Origin: Akkermansiaceae bacterium UBA2381
Lineage (GTDB): Bacteria; Verrucomicrobiota; Verrucomicrobiia; Verrucomicrobiales; DEV007
Direction of reading: 5' to 3'
NCBI GenBank assembly: GCA_002344215.1
Contig: DDSV01000042.1
Location: 1 to 55,424 of the forward strand
DNA length: 55,424 nt
In this document: one piece after another, positions 17,740 through 25,868 of the stretch
Position numbering within the stretch: the first letter of the stretch is position 1
How the letters are laid out: each line of letters begins with the position of its first letter
Program-made: the position numbers and the translations under genes
The notes under the pieces: generated by a model
What the model saw: only the letters and a program-made list of their open reading frames with translations
The model's database searches: none
Told to the model about the DNA's origin: nothing

Positions 17740-18027
17740 ATGATCTCCTCCTGCGACTTCCGTTTTCTCTGCCCCATGAATTGGGATGATATGGCCGACC
17801 TACCCGATGGGTCGGGAAAACATTGCACCCATTGCCAGCGCTCTGTCCTCACCGTCCACACGCGAAAGGAGTTCGACGCTGCCGCGCGGCGGGGCGATTG
17901 CGTGGCCGTGTTTCCCGAGGGCGAGGAGGAGTTACCGCCGCTGACCGGGGCGCCCGACGAAACGGAGACATTCCGGCTGATGGGTGATCCTGAGTTTCCG
18001 CTGCGGCGGCAGCGTGGAAAGGCGTGA
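17740..18027 (+). CDS. Small CxxC-motif protein of unknown function
   Basis: A 95-residue protein. The pattern CPMNWDDMADLPDGSGKHCTHCQRSVLTVHTRKEFDAA resembles a widespread short N-terminal module, 'W..M...GR.C..C.K.V.D.T', seen in Bacteroidetes and Verrucomicrobia proteins of unknown role. The HCTHC pair may bind a metal. Residues after 50 are acidic and end in a basic RRQRGKA tail. The open frame extends upstream through the CTCACCG repeat, but the ATG at 17740 places the conserved module at the N-terminus. The repeat directly upstream would sit in the 5' UTR or promoter. Confidence 0.65.
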   Translation: MISSCDFRFLCPMNWDDMADLPDGSGKHCTHCQRSVLTVHTRKEFDAAARRGDCVAVFPEGEEELPPLTGAPDETETFRLMGDPEFPLRRQRGKA

Positions 18028-18073
18028 TTCATCGGGATTCAGCGGCGCTTCGTGCTCGATCCGCCCCGGTTGT

Positions 18074-18430
18074 TTACCAGCCCGGAGTGCGGTCGGGCTC
18101 CCAAGTTTCCCCCGCTGGCTCGCGTCGCATCTTCTCCGCGTGGATTTCCGCCGATAGCGCCACCGCCTCCGGCGTCGCCCAGTGTACCGTGCCGACCGGT
18201 GCGCCCGATTCATTGTTGACCACCTCCGAGTGGACGCCTGCCAGTGTCGGGTAGACGGGATGCCCGGCCGGCCCGATCAGCGCACTACGAGCGGTCCCTT
18301 CCTCCACGACCTCTTCCCGCACTTCCAGCCGGATCATACCGGCAGGGACATACTGATCCGGATCCGGAGGCTCGGCGTCGATTTTGGATCTCCACGCCAT
18401 GGTGCGCAGCTTCTTGGGTCGGGGTGCCAT
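18074..18430 (-). CDS. Hypothetical protein, 118 aa
   Basis: I do not recognise this protein. From the ATG at 18430 it reads MAPRPKKLRTMAWRSK..., soluble, acidic in the middle (EVREEVVEEGT), Pro-rich at start and end. It lies 59 bp downstream of another small minus-strand gene and may be co-transcribed with it. The frame is open further upstream to 18715, overlapping that gene in another frame, so the start is uncertain. No signal peptide or membrane segment is visible. Confidence 0.5.
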   Translation of the reverse strand: MAPRPKKLRTMAWRSKIDAEPPDPDQYVPAGMIRLEVREEVVEEGTARSALIGPAGHPVYPTLAGVHSEVVNNESGAPVGTVHWATPEAVALSAEIHAEKMRREPAGETWEPDRTPGW

Positions 18431-18489
18431 GATGGGGGTAAAGCATGCCATGCAAAATGCCGGAAGACCAGCCCGCCCTTCCGGCCGGA

Positions 18490-18705
18490 TCATCCCGCGT
18501 CGGCTTCCCCACGGGGCTTCAGGAACTTCGGATTCAGTTTGCCGTCCGAAGTGAAGATCCCGGCGCTTTTCAGTTGGGCGATCAACCGCTCCTCGAAGGC
18601 TTCCGGCGTTTCCCCCGTCTCCACCTTCGCTCCGAAGAGAAAAGTCGCCTTCTCTTCGGTGAGGTGGGGTTTCGGGGAGGGTTTGGGTATGGAGAAGTCG
18701 TCCAT
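18490..18705 (-). CDS. Hypothetical small protein, 71 aa
   Basis: I do not recognise this protein. It opens MDDFSIPKPSPKPHLTEEKATFLFG, followed by a likely amphipathic helix (TPEAFEERLIAQLKSAGIF) and a hydrophilic end. The regular helix pattern and balanced composition suggest it is translated. The start at 18705 is preferred over 18726, which would add a short MIRPCRT stretch. It and the 118-residue gene downstream form a possible two-gene unit. Confidence 0.5.
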   Translation of the reverse strand: MDDFSIPKPSPKPHLTEEKATFLFGAKVETGETPEAFEERLIAQLKSAGIFTSDGKLNPKFLKPRGEADAG

Positions 18706-19194
18706 CGTGCGACAAGGTCGAATCACTCGGGCGTTGCGGCCACCGGATTGTGTGTCATCGGACGACGGTGGTGCACGAGTTGTTCCTTAACTGCCAACCA
18801 GGGCACTGCCGCCGAGACCGCCGCCGAAGAACTCACCCCCACCGTCATCACTGTCGAAGTGCTCGGATGTGGCGGCAGTGGGGTAAGGAGGAGGGAGAAG
18901 AGAAGGACCGGTAAGCAGTAAGCGATGAGAGAACCAAAAATGCGTCATCGCAACGAAAAGCCGGGGATCGTCTTGAGATTCTAGAAATTAAACCGATCTT
19001 TGGGGCTCACTCTCTTGCAGCCCGTATGGCAAAACCGCACCCGCTTTCGACACAACCCAGGAAAGCAGGATGTATCACGGGATGCGTCGCCAGCCGCGCC
19101 AACTGCCTTGAGCTCCTCCGTCCTGCGGCGGGGCGTTTTTTGGCCTTATCGCTACAATCCTGATCGTCGCCGCGCTTCGAGATCGCGTAGATCG
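18706..19194. other. Intergenic region with a perfect 10-bp inverted repeat
   Basis: No convincing gene is visible in these 489 bp. CACTGCCGCC at 18804-18813 and GGCGGCAGTG at 18871-18880 are exact inverted repeats 57 bp apart. Short frames across the region look random in composition. Confidence 0.5.
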
Positions 19195-19617
19195 TCACGA
19201 AATCGACGGCGAAAAGAAGCGCTGGGTTCGATTTTGGATTTCGTCCGGGCCGTCCTCCCCAGTCCACGACTCCGACACGTGCCGCCAAAGCGGGGGATCG
19301 AAACGCTCAAGCCATTCCAGAGTTAGTTCACTCAGCACCACGCACCGCTTCACTTGCGGTGCCTCCGGATAAAGGATTTGAGCGACGAGATAGGAGTCTC
19401 CGCGGAAAAGGACCCGGAGCGGCACCGTTCCCTTATTGACCCCTTCCGCGTATCCCGTCACCCACGCTTCGAGTTCGAGATCTCCATTCCCGGTTTTCTT
19501 CGGCGATATCGACGATACCCGGCAGGCGCAGCAAAAGGGATCGTAGTCGCCCTCGGAAACATACCCCGGCAGCATTTGCCAGCCGTACCAGCGATTCGGG
19601 AGCAAGGTGAAGGCCAT
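19195..19617 (-). CDS. Hypothetical protein, 140 aa
   Basis: A 140-residue protein rich in aromatic residues (NRWYGWQMLPGYVSEGDYDPFCCACRVSSI near the N-terminus), then a beta-rich middle (LELEAWVTGYAEGVNKGTVPLRVLFRGDSYLVAQI) and a helical end. I cannot assign a family. It starts 36 bp downstream of the EcsC-like gene on the same strand, so the two are probably one transcript. No signal peptide is present, so a cytoplasmic location is likely. Confidence 0.6.
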   Translation of the reverse strand: MAFTLLPNRWYGWQMLPGYVSEGDYDPFCCACRVSSISPKKTGNGDLELEAWVTGYAEGVNKGTVPLRVLFRGDSYLVAQILYPEAPQVKRCVVLSELTLEWLERFDPPLWRHVSESWTGEDGPDEIQNRTQRFFSPSIS

Positions 19618-19653
19618 CGGATGGAAACCAATCGTAGTGCGGGGGGGGGCAGG

Positions 19654-20442
19654 CTAGGCTTCCTCGATCTCAATGTCGCTAGCGAAAGTCTCCATGGCCG
19701 TCGCTCCGACCTTTACCGTGTCGTAGTATGCGTATCCTCCCACCGCCAGTGCACCGACTGCGGGGACGAATCTTGCAATCCCTTGTTTGAGCACCTTCTG
19801 AGACAGGCGGTAACCGAGCTTCTTCATCACCGATTGGAGAACCTTTAAGTTCGCGGGCTTCACCAAAATTTTCCCTCCGACCCGGGCGGCGATATCTCGA
19901 ACCGCAGCCGCTCCGCCGTGTTTGAAGAGGCAGTAGAGCATCGTTTCGCGGGTGAGATCACCGCTCTTTCCGTAGACCGCTGCAATGTCGGCGACCATTT
20001 GGCTTTGGATTCGCCACACAGCCATCAGGTCCGGGAGGATCCCGATCCAAGCAACTACGCCTCCAGGCAATGCCAATCCACCGGATACGGATGCCGCCTT
20101 CAGCGCCGCCTTTCGAACGATGGACTGAACTCGCTTTTTCGGGTGATTGTGCTCGTGCTCTTTCGAGCCGGGAATGTCCGAAATCAAGTCGAGCAGGAAA
20201 TCGTGTAGCTTCTTGCCCGTAGATTCCGACTCCAGATCGGGTGAGATGGTTACGGTAGTCACGGACGGCGTTTTTGAAGGTGCTGATTTCTTCGACGTCG
20301 CAGGGCGAACCGAATTTTTTGCCGACGTTTGTTTCTTCGCAGGTACCTTGGGTCCTCTCTGTGTTGCGGCTTTCTTTTTCGTTGGTGCCGTGCGTTTCAC
20401 CGCGGCTTTCTTCTTCGGAGTCGATTCTGGTTTCTTTTTCAT
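19654..20442 (-). CDS. EcsC-like protein with Lys/Ala/Pro-rich N-terminal tail
   Basis: A 262-residue protein. Residues 1-60 are a repetitive basic tail (KKKAAVKRTAPTKKKAATQ and similar) resembling histone H1 C-terminal or bacterial histone-like tails, which suggests binding to DNA or another polyanion. Residues about 75-262 match the EcsC-type pattern: a glycine-rich hydrophobic segment ASVSGGLALPGGVVAWIGILPDLMAVWRIQSQMVADIAAVYG, a conserved helical middle, and IARFVPAVGALAVGGYAYYDTVKVG near the end. EcsC-domain proteins are poorly characterised and often membrane-associated. The start at 20442 (MKKKPEST) is preferred over 20493 because it opens directly into the basic tail. Confidence 0.7.
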   Translation of the reverse strand: MKKKPESTPKKKAAVKRTAPTKKKAATQRGPKVPAKKQTSAKNSVRPATSKKSAPSKTPSVTTVTISPDLESESTGKKLHDFLLDLISDIPGSKEHEHNHPKKRVQSIVRKAALKAASVSGGLALPGGVVAWIGILPDLMAVWRIQSQMVADIAAVYGKSGDLTRETMLYCLFKHGGAAAVRDIAARVGGKILVKPANLKVLQSVMKKLGYRLSQKVLKQGIARFVPAVGALAVGGYAYYDTVKVGATAMETFASDIEIEEA

Positions 20443-20800
20443 CGGGAGATTTTCTTCCGACCACGGCTCAAGGGGGCAATCCCACCACGCCATTTAGAAT
20501 CCTCCGACATCATCGACGCGTGACCGGGGTATTCGGCTGGAAGGCTGGGACAGAGCGGCCCGCGAAGCGGAGCCAGTGTTGTGGGGCTAGGCCCAAGCTG
20601 AGCACACGGAACGGATGCGGAAAAGTCGTGCGCCATGGTCGAGAGATCTTTGCGACGATGCGGGTGTTTTGCAAGGCCTGCGTGTTGTTTTGCCTGAACC
20701 TTTTCGTGACCAGACGAACGTCTCTTGTCAAGGGTGCACAAGCTCTGCCCGCGACACCCCGATGATTGACACGAAATTGGGTAAACGGTAGTCTCCTTCC
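20443..20800. other. Divergent intergenic region
   Basis: 358 bp separate the EcsC-like gene and the LamG-like gene, transcribed away from each other. A good sigma-70-type element lies at its right end (listed separately). Nothing else could be recognised. Confidence 0.5.
20766..20794 (+). promoter_or_regulatory. Candidate promoter upstream of the LamG-like gene
   Basis: TTGACA at 20766-20771 matches the -35 consensus exactly. TAGTCT at 20789-20794 follows at 17-bp spacing as a weak -10. Initiation would fall near 20801, which argues that translation of the next gene begins downstream of the first in-frame ATG (20801). Confidence 0.4.
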
Positions 20801-22141
20801 ATGATGGCACAGCACCGCCCCAAAGCCTCGGATCTTTCAACGATGGAAACTCGGTTATTTGCTGTCGAAAGGCCGAGGAATCAGTACCGATCACCCAAGG
20901 GGAACGGGGCGACGAGCTATGCAAGGGGGTGGCACTTACTAAAGCGTGGCTGCAGTCTCCTGAGATCGCTGGCGTTCATGAGCTTCTGCCTCGTACTAAC
21001 CGGCGCGCGAACCCTGGCAGCGGAGAATTCACCGGAGTTCGTCGCTTTGAAGTCGCAGTATGAGAAGAAGGTTCTGGAATATGCTGCTGAGCGCGATCAA
21101 CAGAAGAACGAAGGATTGGAAAAGTACCGGCCTCGTGTCGCAGCGGCCTTGCAGAAGGCACAAGCGTCAGGAAACTTCGAAGCGACGAAGCGCCTTCTCG
21201 AGGAGACGGAGCGGACCTCCGGTGCCTTGGTGGATCTCGTCGAGCTCGAGAAGTACGATGTTCCGGAGGTCGCGAATTTGCGTGTCGCCCTGCGCCAAGT
21301 CTACGAGAATGCAGACCGGCGTTTCAAGGAACAACTAACCGTTTTGATCACTCAATATCAACGCCCCCTTGATCGTCTCAAATCCGATTTGGTAAGGCAA
21401 GGTAACCTCGAGGCGGCGGCCGCTGTGGACGCGGAGTTGAGTCGGGTGCGAGAAGAAGTTTCCGTGATGAATGGGGCGCCGCGTAGTCAAGGCGGGTTGA
21501 AGATGCCCGCCTCGTTCGAACGGAATCTCGTCGTGCACTTCGGATTCGACGAGAATGAAGGCGTCCAGACGACCGCCACGAATGACGATACTTTCATCGG
21601 TGCCGTGCAGGGGCCGCAGTGGACAGACAAAGGAAAACTTGGCGGCGCTTACACCTTTGACGGCATTGATGACCAGATCAATCTGACGAAACAGCTTCCC
21701 GATTCAAACGAGGTGACCATCGGAGTGTGGCTCTTTTATCAGGGCCAGGGCGGAGACGGAGGGATTTTCTCAGACTGGGGCGCGGCCGGCGGGAATGATC
21801 TCTTCTTCAGTTTGAACGGTCCGAGCGGTGTCTACGTCCGGGCTGACAAAGACGGGGAAAAGCTGAGCGGCAATATCGGCTTCGAGAAAAGTGTTCATGG
21901 CGTATGGCACCATTTGGTCTGGACAATGGATTCCAGTGAATCCGTGATCTACTTGAACGGTGAAAAAGTTGGCGAACTGAGGACGGGTGGTTCGAATGTG
22001 GGCCATCATGGTGCGACGATCGGCTACGCCCACGACGGGACTCGGCAAACGAGGTTCCGCGGCAACCTCGACGAATTCATGATTTGGAGCCGCGCTTTGA
22101 ATTCCAAAGAGGTTGCCGAGCTCTACTCCCTCCAAAAATGA
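20801..22141 (+). CDS. Secreted LamG/concanavalin-A-like fold protein with coiled-coil region
   Basis: Up to 446 residues. A signal-peptide-like segment (LLRSLAFMSFCLVLTGARTLAA) lies at about 48-70. A charged helical region follows, about 72-215, with heptad-like stretches (QYEKKVLEYAAERDQQKNEGLEKYRP). The C-terminal domain, about 230-446, is a LamG/jelly-roll fold: VHFGFDENEGVQTTATND, AYTFDGIDDQINL, VTIGVWLFYQG, WHHLVWTMDSSESVIYLNGEKVG and FRGNLDEFMIWSRALNSKEVAELY. Such domains usually bind carbohydrate. The start is uncertain: in-frame ATGs exist at 20801, 20804, 20843 and 20978, and the promoter position favours 20843 or later. Confidence 0.8.
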   Translation: MMAQHRPKASDLSTMETRLFAVERPRNQYRSPKGNGATSYARGWHLLKRGCSLLRSLAFMSFCLVLTGARTLAAENSPEFVALKSQYEKKVLEYAAERDQQKNEGLEKYRPRVAAALQKAQASGNFEATKRLLEETERTSGALVDLVELEKYDVPEVANLRVALRQVYENADRRFKEQLTVLITQYQRPLDRLKSDLVRQGNLEAAAAVDAELSRVREEVSVMNGAPRSQGGLKMPASFERNLVVHFGFDENEGVQTTATNDDTFIGAVQGPQWTDKGKLGGAYTFDGIDDQINLTKQLPDSNEVTIGVWLFYQGQGGDGGIFSDWGAAGGNDLFFSLNGPSGVYVRADKDGEKLSGNIGFEKSVHGVWHHLVWTMDSSESVIYLNGEKVGELRTGGSNVGHHGATIGYAHDGTRQTRFRGNLDEFMIWSRALNSKEVAELYSLQK

Positions 22142-22881
22142 GACCCCAAGGGTCGTGGTGAGGCCTTCGTCGGAGTTCCTGCCCTAACAGTCCACGTACA
22201 GGGAGAATCACGGCCTACAAATCAATCCGCTGTGTGGGTCGCCGACATGATTCGGTCGTCTTGCCACCCGTTCCCCAACGAAATTCCGCGGTCACTCATA
22301 TATCCCGTTTTGGGCCGTTGGTGAAGAGATGGCGCGATGGCGAAACAGCCCCCAGGAAGAAAAGTAACCGGGGGATCAGGCAGCCAACATCGAATACGCT
22401 TCGGTGCTTGAGCGTTGCGACGATACTCGCGACCTCGGTCGTGATTCTGGCCGAATTCCAAACGTGTAAGCCCGCGGGCAAGTACGCCGGAGCTGTCGGG
22501 ATGCCGCGCCAATCTCGCGATTCCAATCGCGATGGCCGCTGAGCAGGACGGACTTCCACCGGCTCCGTTGAAGAAGACTTCGGATCGCTCCGGAAGAGGA
22601 CGGACGCGGGTCTCGCCCATGGAATCCGGTGACTTCAGCGCCAAAGTTTTCATGCGATTTTCGTCGCCAGCTTTCCGCGGCAGGGCACTGGCCCTGTCGC
22701 GTGAAAACAGGACGACATCATCTCGGATCCCTGACTTTCCTCCTCCTGGGAGTAACGGGTTGGTCGGTGTTACACGGTTTAACTGGGGACCCGATGGTCT
22801 ATCTCGACGGCGCTCCCGACGATCAGCTGCTTGAATGCGTTGAGTCAAAGGACCACTCCACAATTCACAGAGTCTTCCACC
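22142..22881. other. Intergenic region holding copy B of the ~100-bp duplication
   Basis: 740 bp without a convincing intact gene. A 213-residue minus-strand frame and several shorter frames show no recognisable pattern. The one clear element is the diverged copy at 22647-22748 and its short open frame. Confidence 0.5.
22647..22748 (+). repeat. Copy B of the ~100-bp duplication
   Basis: Aligns with 16271-16371, including a 22-bp identical block (22702-22723). The start codon position is GTG instead of ATG. Similarity fades immediately after the hydrophobic signal-peptide core. Confidence 0.7.
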
Positions 22882-22925
22882 TCAGAGTTTGCGCAGTTCT
22901 TTCTTCAATTTCCGCAACTGTTTGA
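22701..22925 (+). pseudogene. Probable 5' relic of a paralogue of the SHD1-like gene
   Basis: From GTG at 22701 the frame reads VKTGRHHLGSLTFLLLG, identical at 13 of 17 positions to the start of the protein encoded from 16324. It then continues into unrelated sequence for about 58 codons and overlaps the 3' end of the convergent gene by 44 bp. No SHD1-like domain follows. The simplest reading is a truncated duplicate, although a very small exported protein cannot be excluded. Confidence 0.4.
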
Positions 22926-24219
22926 CGAGACGCTTCACTTTGGCCTGCTGCCCGGCCTTTCGGGCGGCTTTCAATTGCTTCGTGACTTTTTTGATCGCCT
23001 TCTCGAGCTTTTCCTTTGCGGGGAGGAGCGGGGGATCGACGAGTTCGGAAATGGTCAGGCGGAAGATCCCCTGAGCTCCGCCCGCGAAGATGGCGCGGAA
23101 GGCGAGGTAACCTCCCGCCATCGCGTTTTCAGAGATGACCAACGCGACGATGTCTTTTCCCTCAAGGGTGTCGTTGGTGGTAATGACAGGGCGGAGTCTT
23201 CCGCCCTGCGTCAGATAGATGCCGGATCCACCACTGAAATCTCCCACGAAGGCGACCTCGCCTTCGTCGATGCACGGAGGAGAGAACGAGGTGAATCTTC
23301 CCGAACCAAATGGCACCGCGGTTGCAGTGCTGGCGATGGTCGTGATGGCGCCGCCCCCTAGCTCAACTGTGTAGATGCCGGATCCGCCTGCAAAGATACC
23401 ACCGAACGCCACGGTCGTGCCGCTCAGATCGGCCGGACTGAGCAGCCCGGTGAAAGGGGTGCCCGGACCCGGTGCCAAAGTGGCGGTGGACACGAGGGTG
23501 GTAAGCCCGCCGCCCGGAGTGTAAGCCCCGATAATGTTGCCGGGCGCGGTGCCGCCGGTGACATTCGCCCAAAACGAGAGGTTCCCTTCGTCAAAGCCCA
23601 ACTGGGAACTCCACAGGTAATTCCCACCGATGCCCGGGACTGCGGTGGTCTTGTCCGCAATGCGGGTGATCGAACCTTCGGAAGAAAGGTAGATTCCTTG
23701 CTGATCACTGTCGCCGCCCGCGATAAACGCGTAATCACCTCCATCGACGTAAGCCGTCGTGAAGGTCACAAAGTTGCCGGAGCCACTCGGGATCGTGGTA
23801 CCCGTGTCGGCGATTTTCACGAGATTTGCGCCGACGAAGGCGTAGACGCCTGCCTGGTCTCCGGATCCGTTCCCCCTGAAGGCGAGGGTATCTCCTTCGA
23901 TCCCGTTGCCGAAGAACGAAAAATCAATGAAGTCCCCCGTGCCGCCGGGGATCGCCGTATCCAGGTTGGCGATCAGGGAAATCGAGCCACCCGACCAAAG
24001 GTGGATCCCGTCGTTGGACGGGTTGTTGAAATTGCTCTCACTGAAAGCCACGTCACCATCCACGTTGACCGAGACCATATTGCTGAACTGGGAAAAGTTC
24101 CCTGAGCTGCCGGGGATGGGTGTGGCCGTATCGGCAATTTTCGTGAAAGGAGTGGTTTGCGCGGCGAGCGGAATGGCAAGTGCGAACGAAAACAGGAGGA
24201 GGATCGTGGGGCGCTTCAT
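22882..24219 (-). CDS. Secreted repeat protein with basic coiled-coil C-terminus
   Basis: A 445-residue exported protein. Residues 1-20 form a signal peptide (RPTILLLFSFALAIPLAAQ). Residues about 24-395 contain about seven degenerate repeats of about 53 residues built on 'KIADTATPIPGSSGNFSQF ... GDVAFSESN ... GIHLWSGGSISLIA', the spacing of a beta-propeller. The pattern resembles the DUF7453-type repeats of cyanobacterial and verrucomicrobial secreted proteins, as far as I recall. Residues about 400-445 are a strongly basic helix (KQLKAARKAGQQAKVKRLVKQLRKLKKELRKL) that could bind DNA, polyanionic surface polymer or a partner. No operon partners are evident. Confidence 0.75.
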   Translation of the reverse strand: MKRPTILLLFSFALAIPLAAQTTPFTKIADTATPIPGSSGNFSQFSNMVSVNVDGDVAFSESNFNNPSNDGIHLWSGGSISLIANLDTAIPGGTGDFIDFSFFGNGIEGDTLAFRGNGSGDQAGVYAFVGANLVKIADTGTTIPSGSGNFVTFTTAYVDGGDYAFIAGGDSDQQGIYLSSEGSITRIADKTTAVPGIGGNYLWSSQLGFDEGNLSFWANVTGGTAPGNIIGAYTPGGGLTTLVSTATLAPGPGTPFTGLLSPADLSGTTVAFGGIFAGGSGIYTVELGGGAITTIASTATAVPFGSGRFTSFSPPCIDEGEVAFVGDFSGGSGIYLTQGGRLRPVITTNDTLEGKDIVALVISENAMAGGYLAFRAIFAGGAQGIFRLTISELVDPPLLPAKEKLEKAIKKVTKQLKAARKAGQQAKVKRLVKQLRKLKKELRKL

Positions 24220-24445
24220 GGTGCTTGACTGCTACATGCCCGGACCGTCATTTCAACGGTCGAATGCTGCGAAGTCGGTGAGATGCATTAATTTTTTTTG
24301 AAAGTATCACGGGGTGTGCCCGCTCAGCTGCTCGGCCGTTCTTCGAGAAGTGCGACTGTCGGTCAGGTGAGATTCGATCTGTACCGCCCGACATTTCCCA
24401 TCTCTGTGCATTTCCTTTTCCTCAAGGTCGTGAAAGGATGTCGAG

Positions 24446-25120
24446 ATGAACCTCACGATCCTTGGGTTTTCCCACAGTCCCTTTTGCATCGCCGTGGAAA
24501 AGGCGCTGAATGCCATCGGAGCCGCCTACGTCAGCAAAGAAGTTCCTGCTTGGGACCGTCGCGAGATCCTCACCCTTACGGACGGGCACGCCTACGAAGT
24601 GCCTCTGCTCGTACACGGAGAGATCCCGGTGTATGAGAAGACCGCGGATAGCCAGGAAATCGCGACTTACATTGATCGGCACTTTGCGTCGGGACGGTTG
24701 TTCCCGAATGAATTTCGCGGATTGCACGAGGTTGTGATCCGGTATCTTGAGAACGATGTGGAGGACGTGACCTTCCGGATTTTTGATCCTTTCTTCGTCG
24801 ACTCGATCGAGGATATCGCCGAGCGAGGCATGTTGATCCGGCACAAGGAACGGAAGTTTGGCCGGGGATGCGTCGAGCGATGGCGTCGCGAACACGAGGG
24901 CCTCCTCGATGCGGCGAAGCGTGTTTTGGGTCCCCTGAATGAAAGACTTGAATGCACCGGTGCGTTTCTTTTCGGCGAGGCTCCAGTATACGCGGATTTC
25001 TTGCTCGGCGGCATCCTCGGCAATCTCACCTATTCCGGTTACCATTCGATTCCTTCCGGACTGGAGGCCATGGAGTCGTTTCAAGCGCGACTTGAAGCCT
25101 ATCGCTACGGGGTGATCTGA
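24446..25120 (+). CDS. Glutathione S-transferase-like protein
   Basis: A 224-residue protein with an N-terminal thioredoxin-fold domain (about 1-80: LTILGFSHSPFCIAVEKALNAIGAAY, then YEVPLLVHGEIPVYEKTADSQEIATYID with the cis-Pro and the [E/D]-S-x-x-I contact typical of GST). An all-helical C-terminal domain follows (about 90-224), including the LFGEAPVYADFLLGG hydrophobic-core segment. GST enzymes conjugate glutathione or a similar thiol to electrophiles or use it for isomerisation. The substrate is unknown. An AAAGGA ribosome-binding site sits 7 bp before the ATG. It is the first gene of a tight three-gene operon, ending 1 bp before the SDR gene. Confidence 0.85.
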   Translation: MNLTILGFSHSPFCIAVEKALNAIGAAYVSKEVPAWDRREILTLTDGHAYEVPLLVHGEIPVYEKTADSQEIATYIDRHFASGRLFPNEFRGLHEVVIRYLENDVEDVTFRIFDPFFVDSIEDIAERGMLIRHKERKFGRGCVERWRREHEGLLDAAKRVLGPLNERLECTGAFLFGEAPVYADFLLGGILGNLTYSGYHSIPSGLEAMESFQARLEAYRYGVI

Positions 25121-25121
25121 A

Positions 25122-25868
25122 ATGAGACAGGTTCTCCTTGTCACCGGAGGCGCCACCGGTATCGGCGCGGCCACAGTTCTTCTCGCCGCGAAGCGCGGGT
25201 TTGCCGTCTGCGTGAACTACCGGGAAAGCGAGGCGGCGGCGAATGCACTCGTATCATCCATTATCGCCGGTGGCGGTTCCGCCCTCGCGGTGCAGGCGGA
25301 CGTGGGACTTGAACAGGACGTGGTGCGTTTGTTTGCCACGATGGATCGAGAATTGGGCACCCTGACGGCCTTGGTGAACAACGCTGGTATGCTCGAGCGG
25401 CAGTGCCGGGTCGAGGACATCACGGCCGATCGCCTTTCGAGGCTCCTCCGTACGAATGTGATCGGTTCCTTTCTCTGTTGCCGTGAGGCGGTGCACCGCA
25501 TGTCCACAAAACGGGGAGGGAACGGAGGGACAATCGTCAACGTCTCGTCGGCTGCTGCGAGATTGGGCGCGGCGGGTGAATATGTGGATTATGCCGCCTC
25601 GAAAGGGGCGATGGATTCGTTGACGATCGGTCTCGCGGGCGAGGTGGCCGGGGAAGGCATCCGGGTCAATGGCGTGCGGCCCGCGTTCATCGAAACGGAA
25701 ATCCACGCCAAAGGCGGAGAGCCCGGACGATTGGCACGGGTCAGGGAGTCGATCCCACTGAAACGAAGTGGCAAGGTCGAAGAAGCTGCCGCGGCGATCC
25801 TCTGGTTGCTCTCAGCTGAATCGTCCTACACGACAGGAAGCTTTATCGAAGTTGCGGGGGGAAAGTAG
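25122..25868 (+). CDS. Short-chain dehydrogenase/reductase (SDR)
   Basis: A 248-residue classical SDR. The Rossmann motif TGGATGIG is at 8-15, NNAG at about 85-88, and the catalytic Ser lies in NVSSAA with the Y-x-x-x-K pair in YAASK (about 155-159). The active site is therefore complete. NADPH use is plausible from the Arg in VNYRES after beta-2. Closest by wording to the 'glucose 1-dehydrogenase-like' SDR group, but the substrate cannot be predicted. It is sandwiched between a GST-like and a ketopantoate-reductase-like gene with no intergenic space, so the three enzymes probably act in one pathway. Confidence 0.9.
   Translation: MRQVLLVTGGATGIGAATVLLAAKRGFAVCVNYRESEAAANALVSSIIAGGGSALAVQADVGLEQDVVRLFATMDRELGTLTALVNNAGMLERQCRVEDITADRLSRLLRTNVIGSFLCCREAVHRMSTKRGGNGGTIVNVSSAAARLGAAGEYVDYAASKGAMDSLTIGLAGEVAGEGIRVNGVRPAFIETEIHAKGGEPGRLARVRESIPLKRSGKVEEAAAAILWLLSAESSYTTGSFIEVAGGK

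Noticed and set aside
22222..22863. A 213-residue minus-strand frame in the gene-poor region
   Set aside because: It contains no recognisable motif and overlaps the copy B duplication in antisense. Composition is arginine-rich and random-looking.
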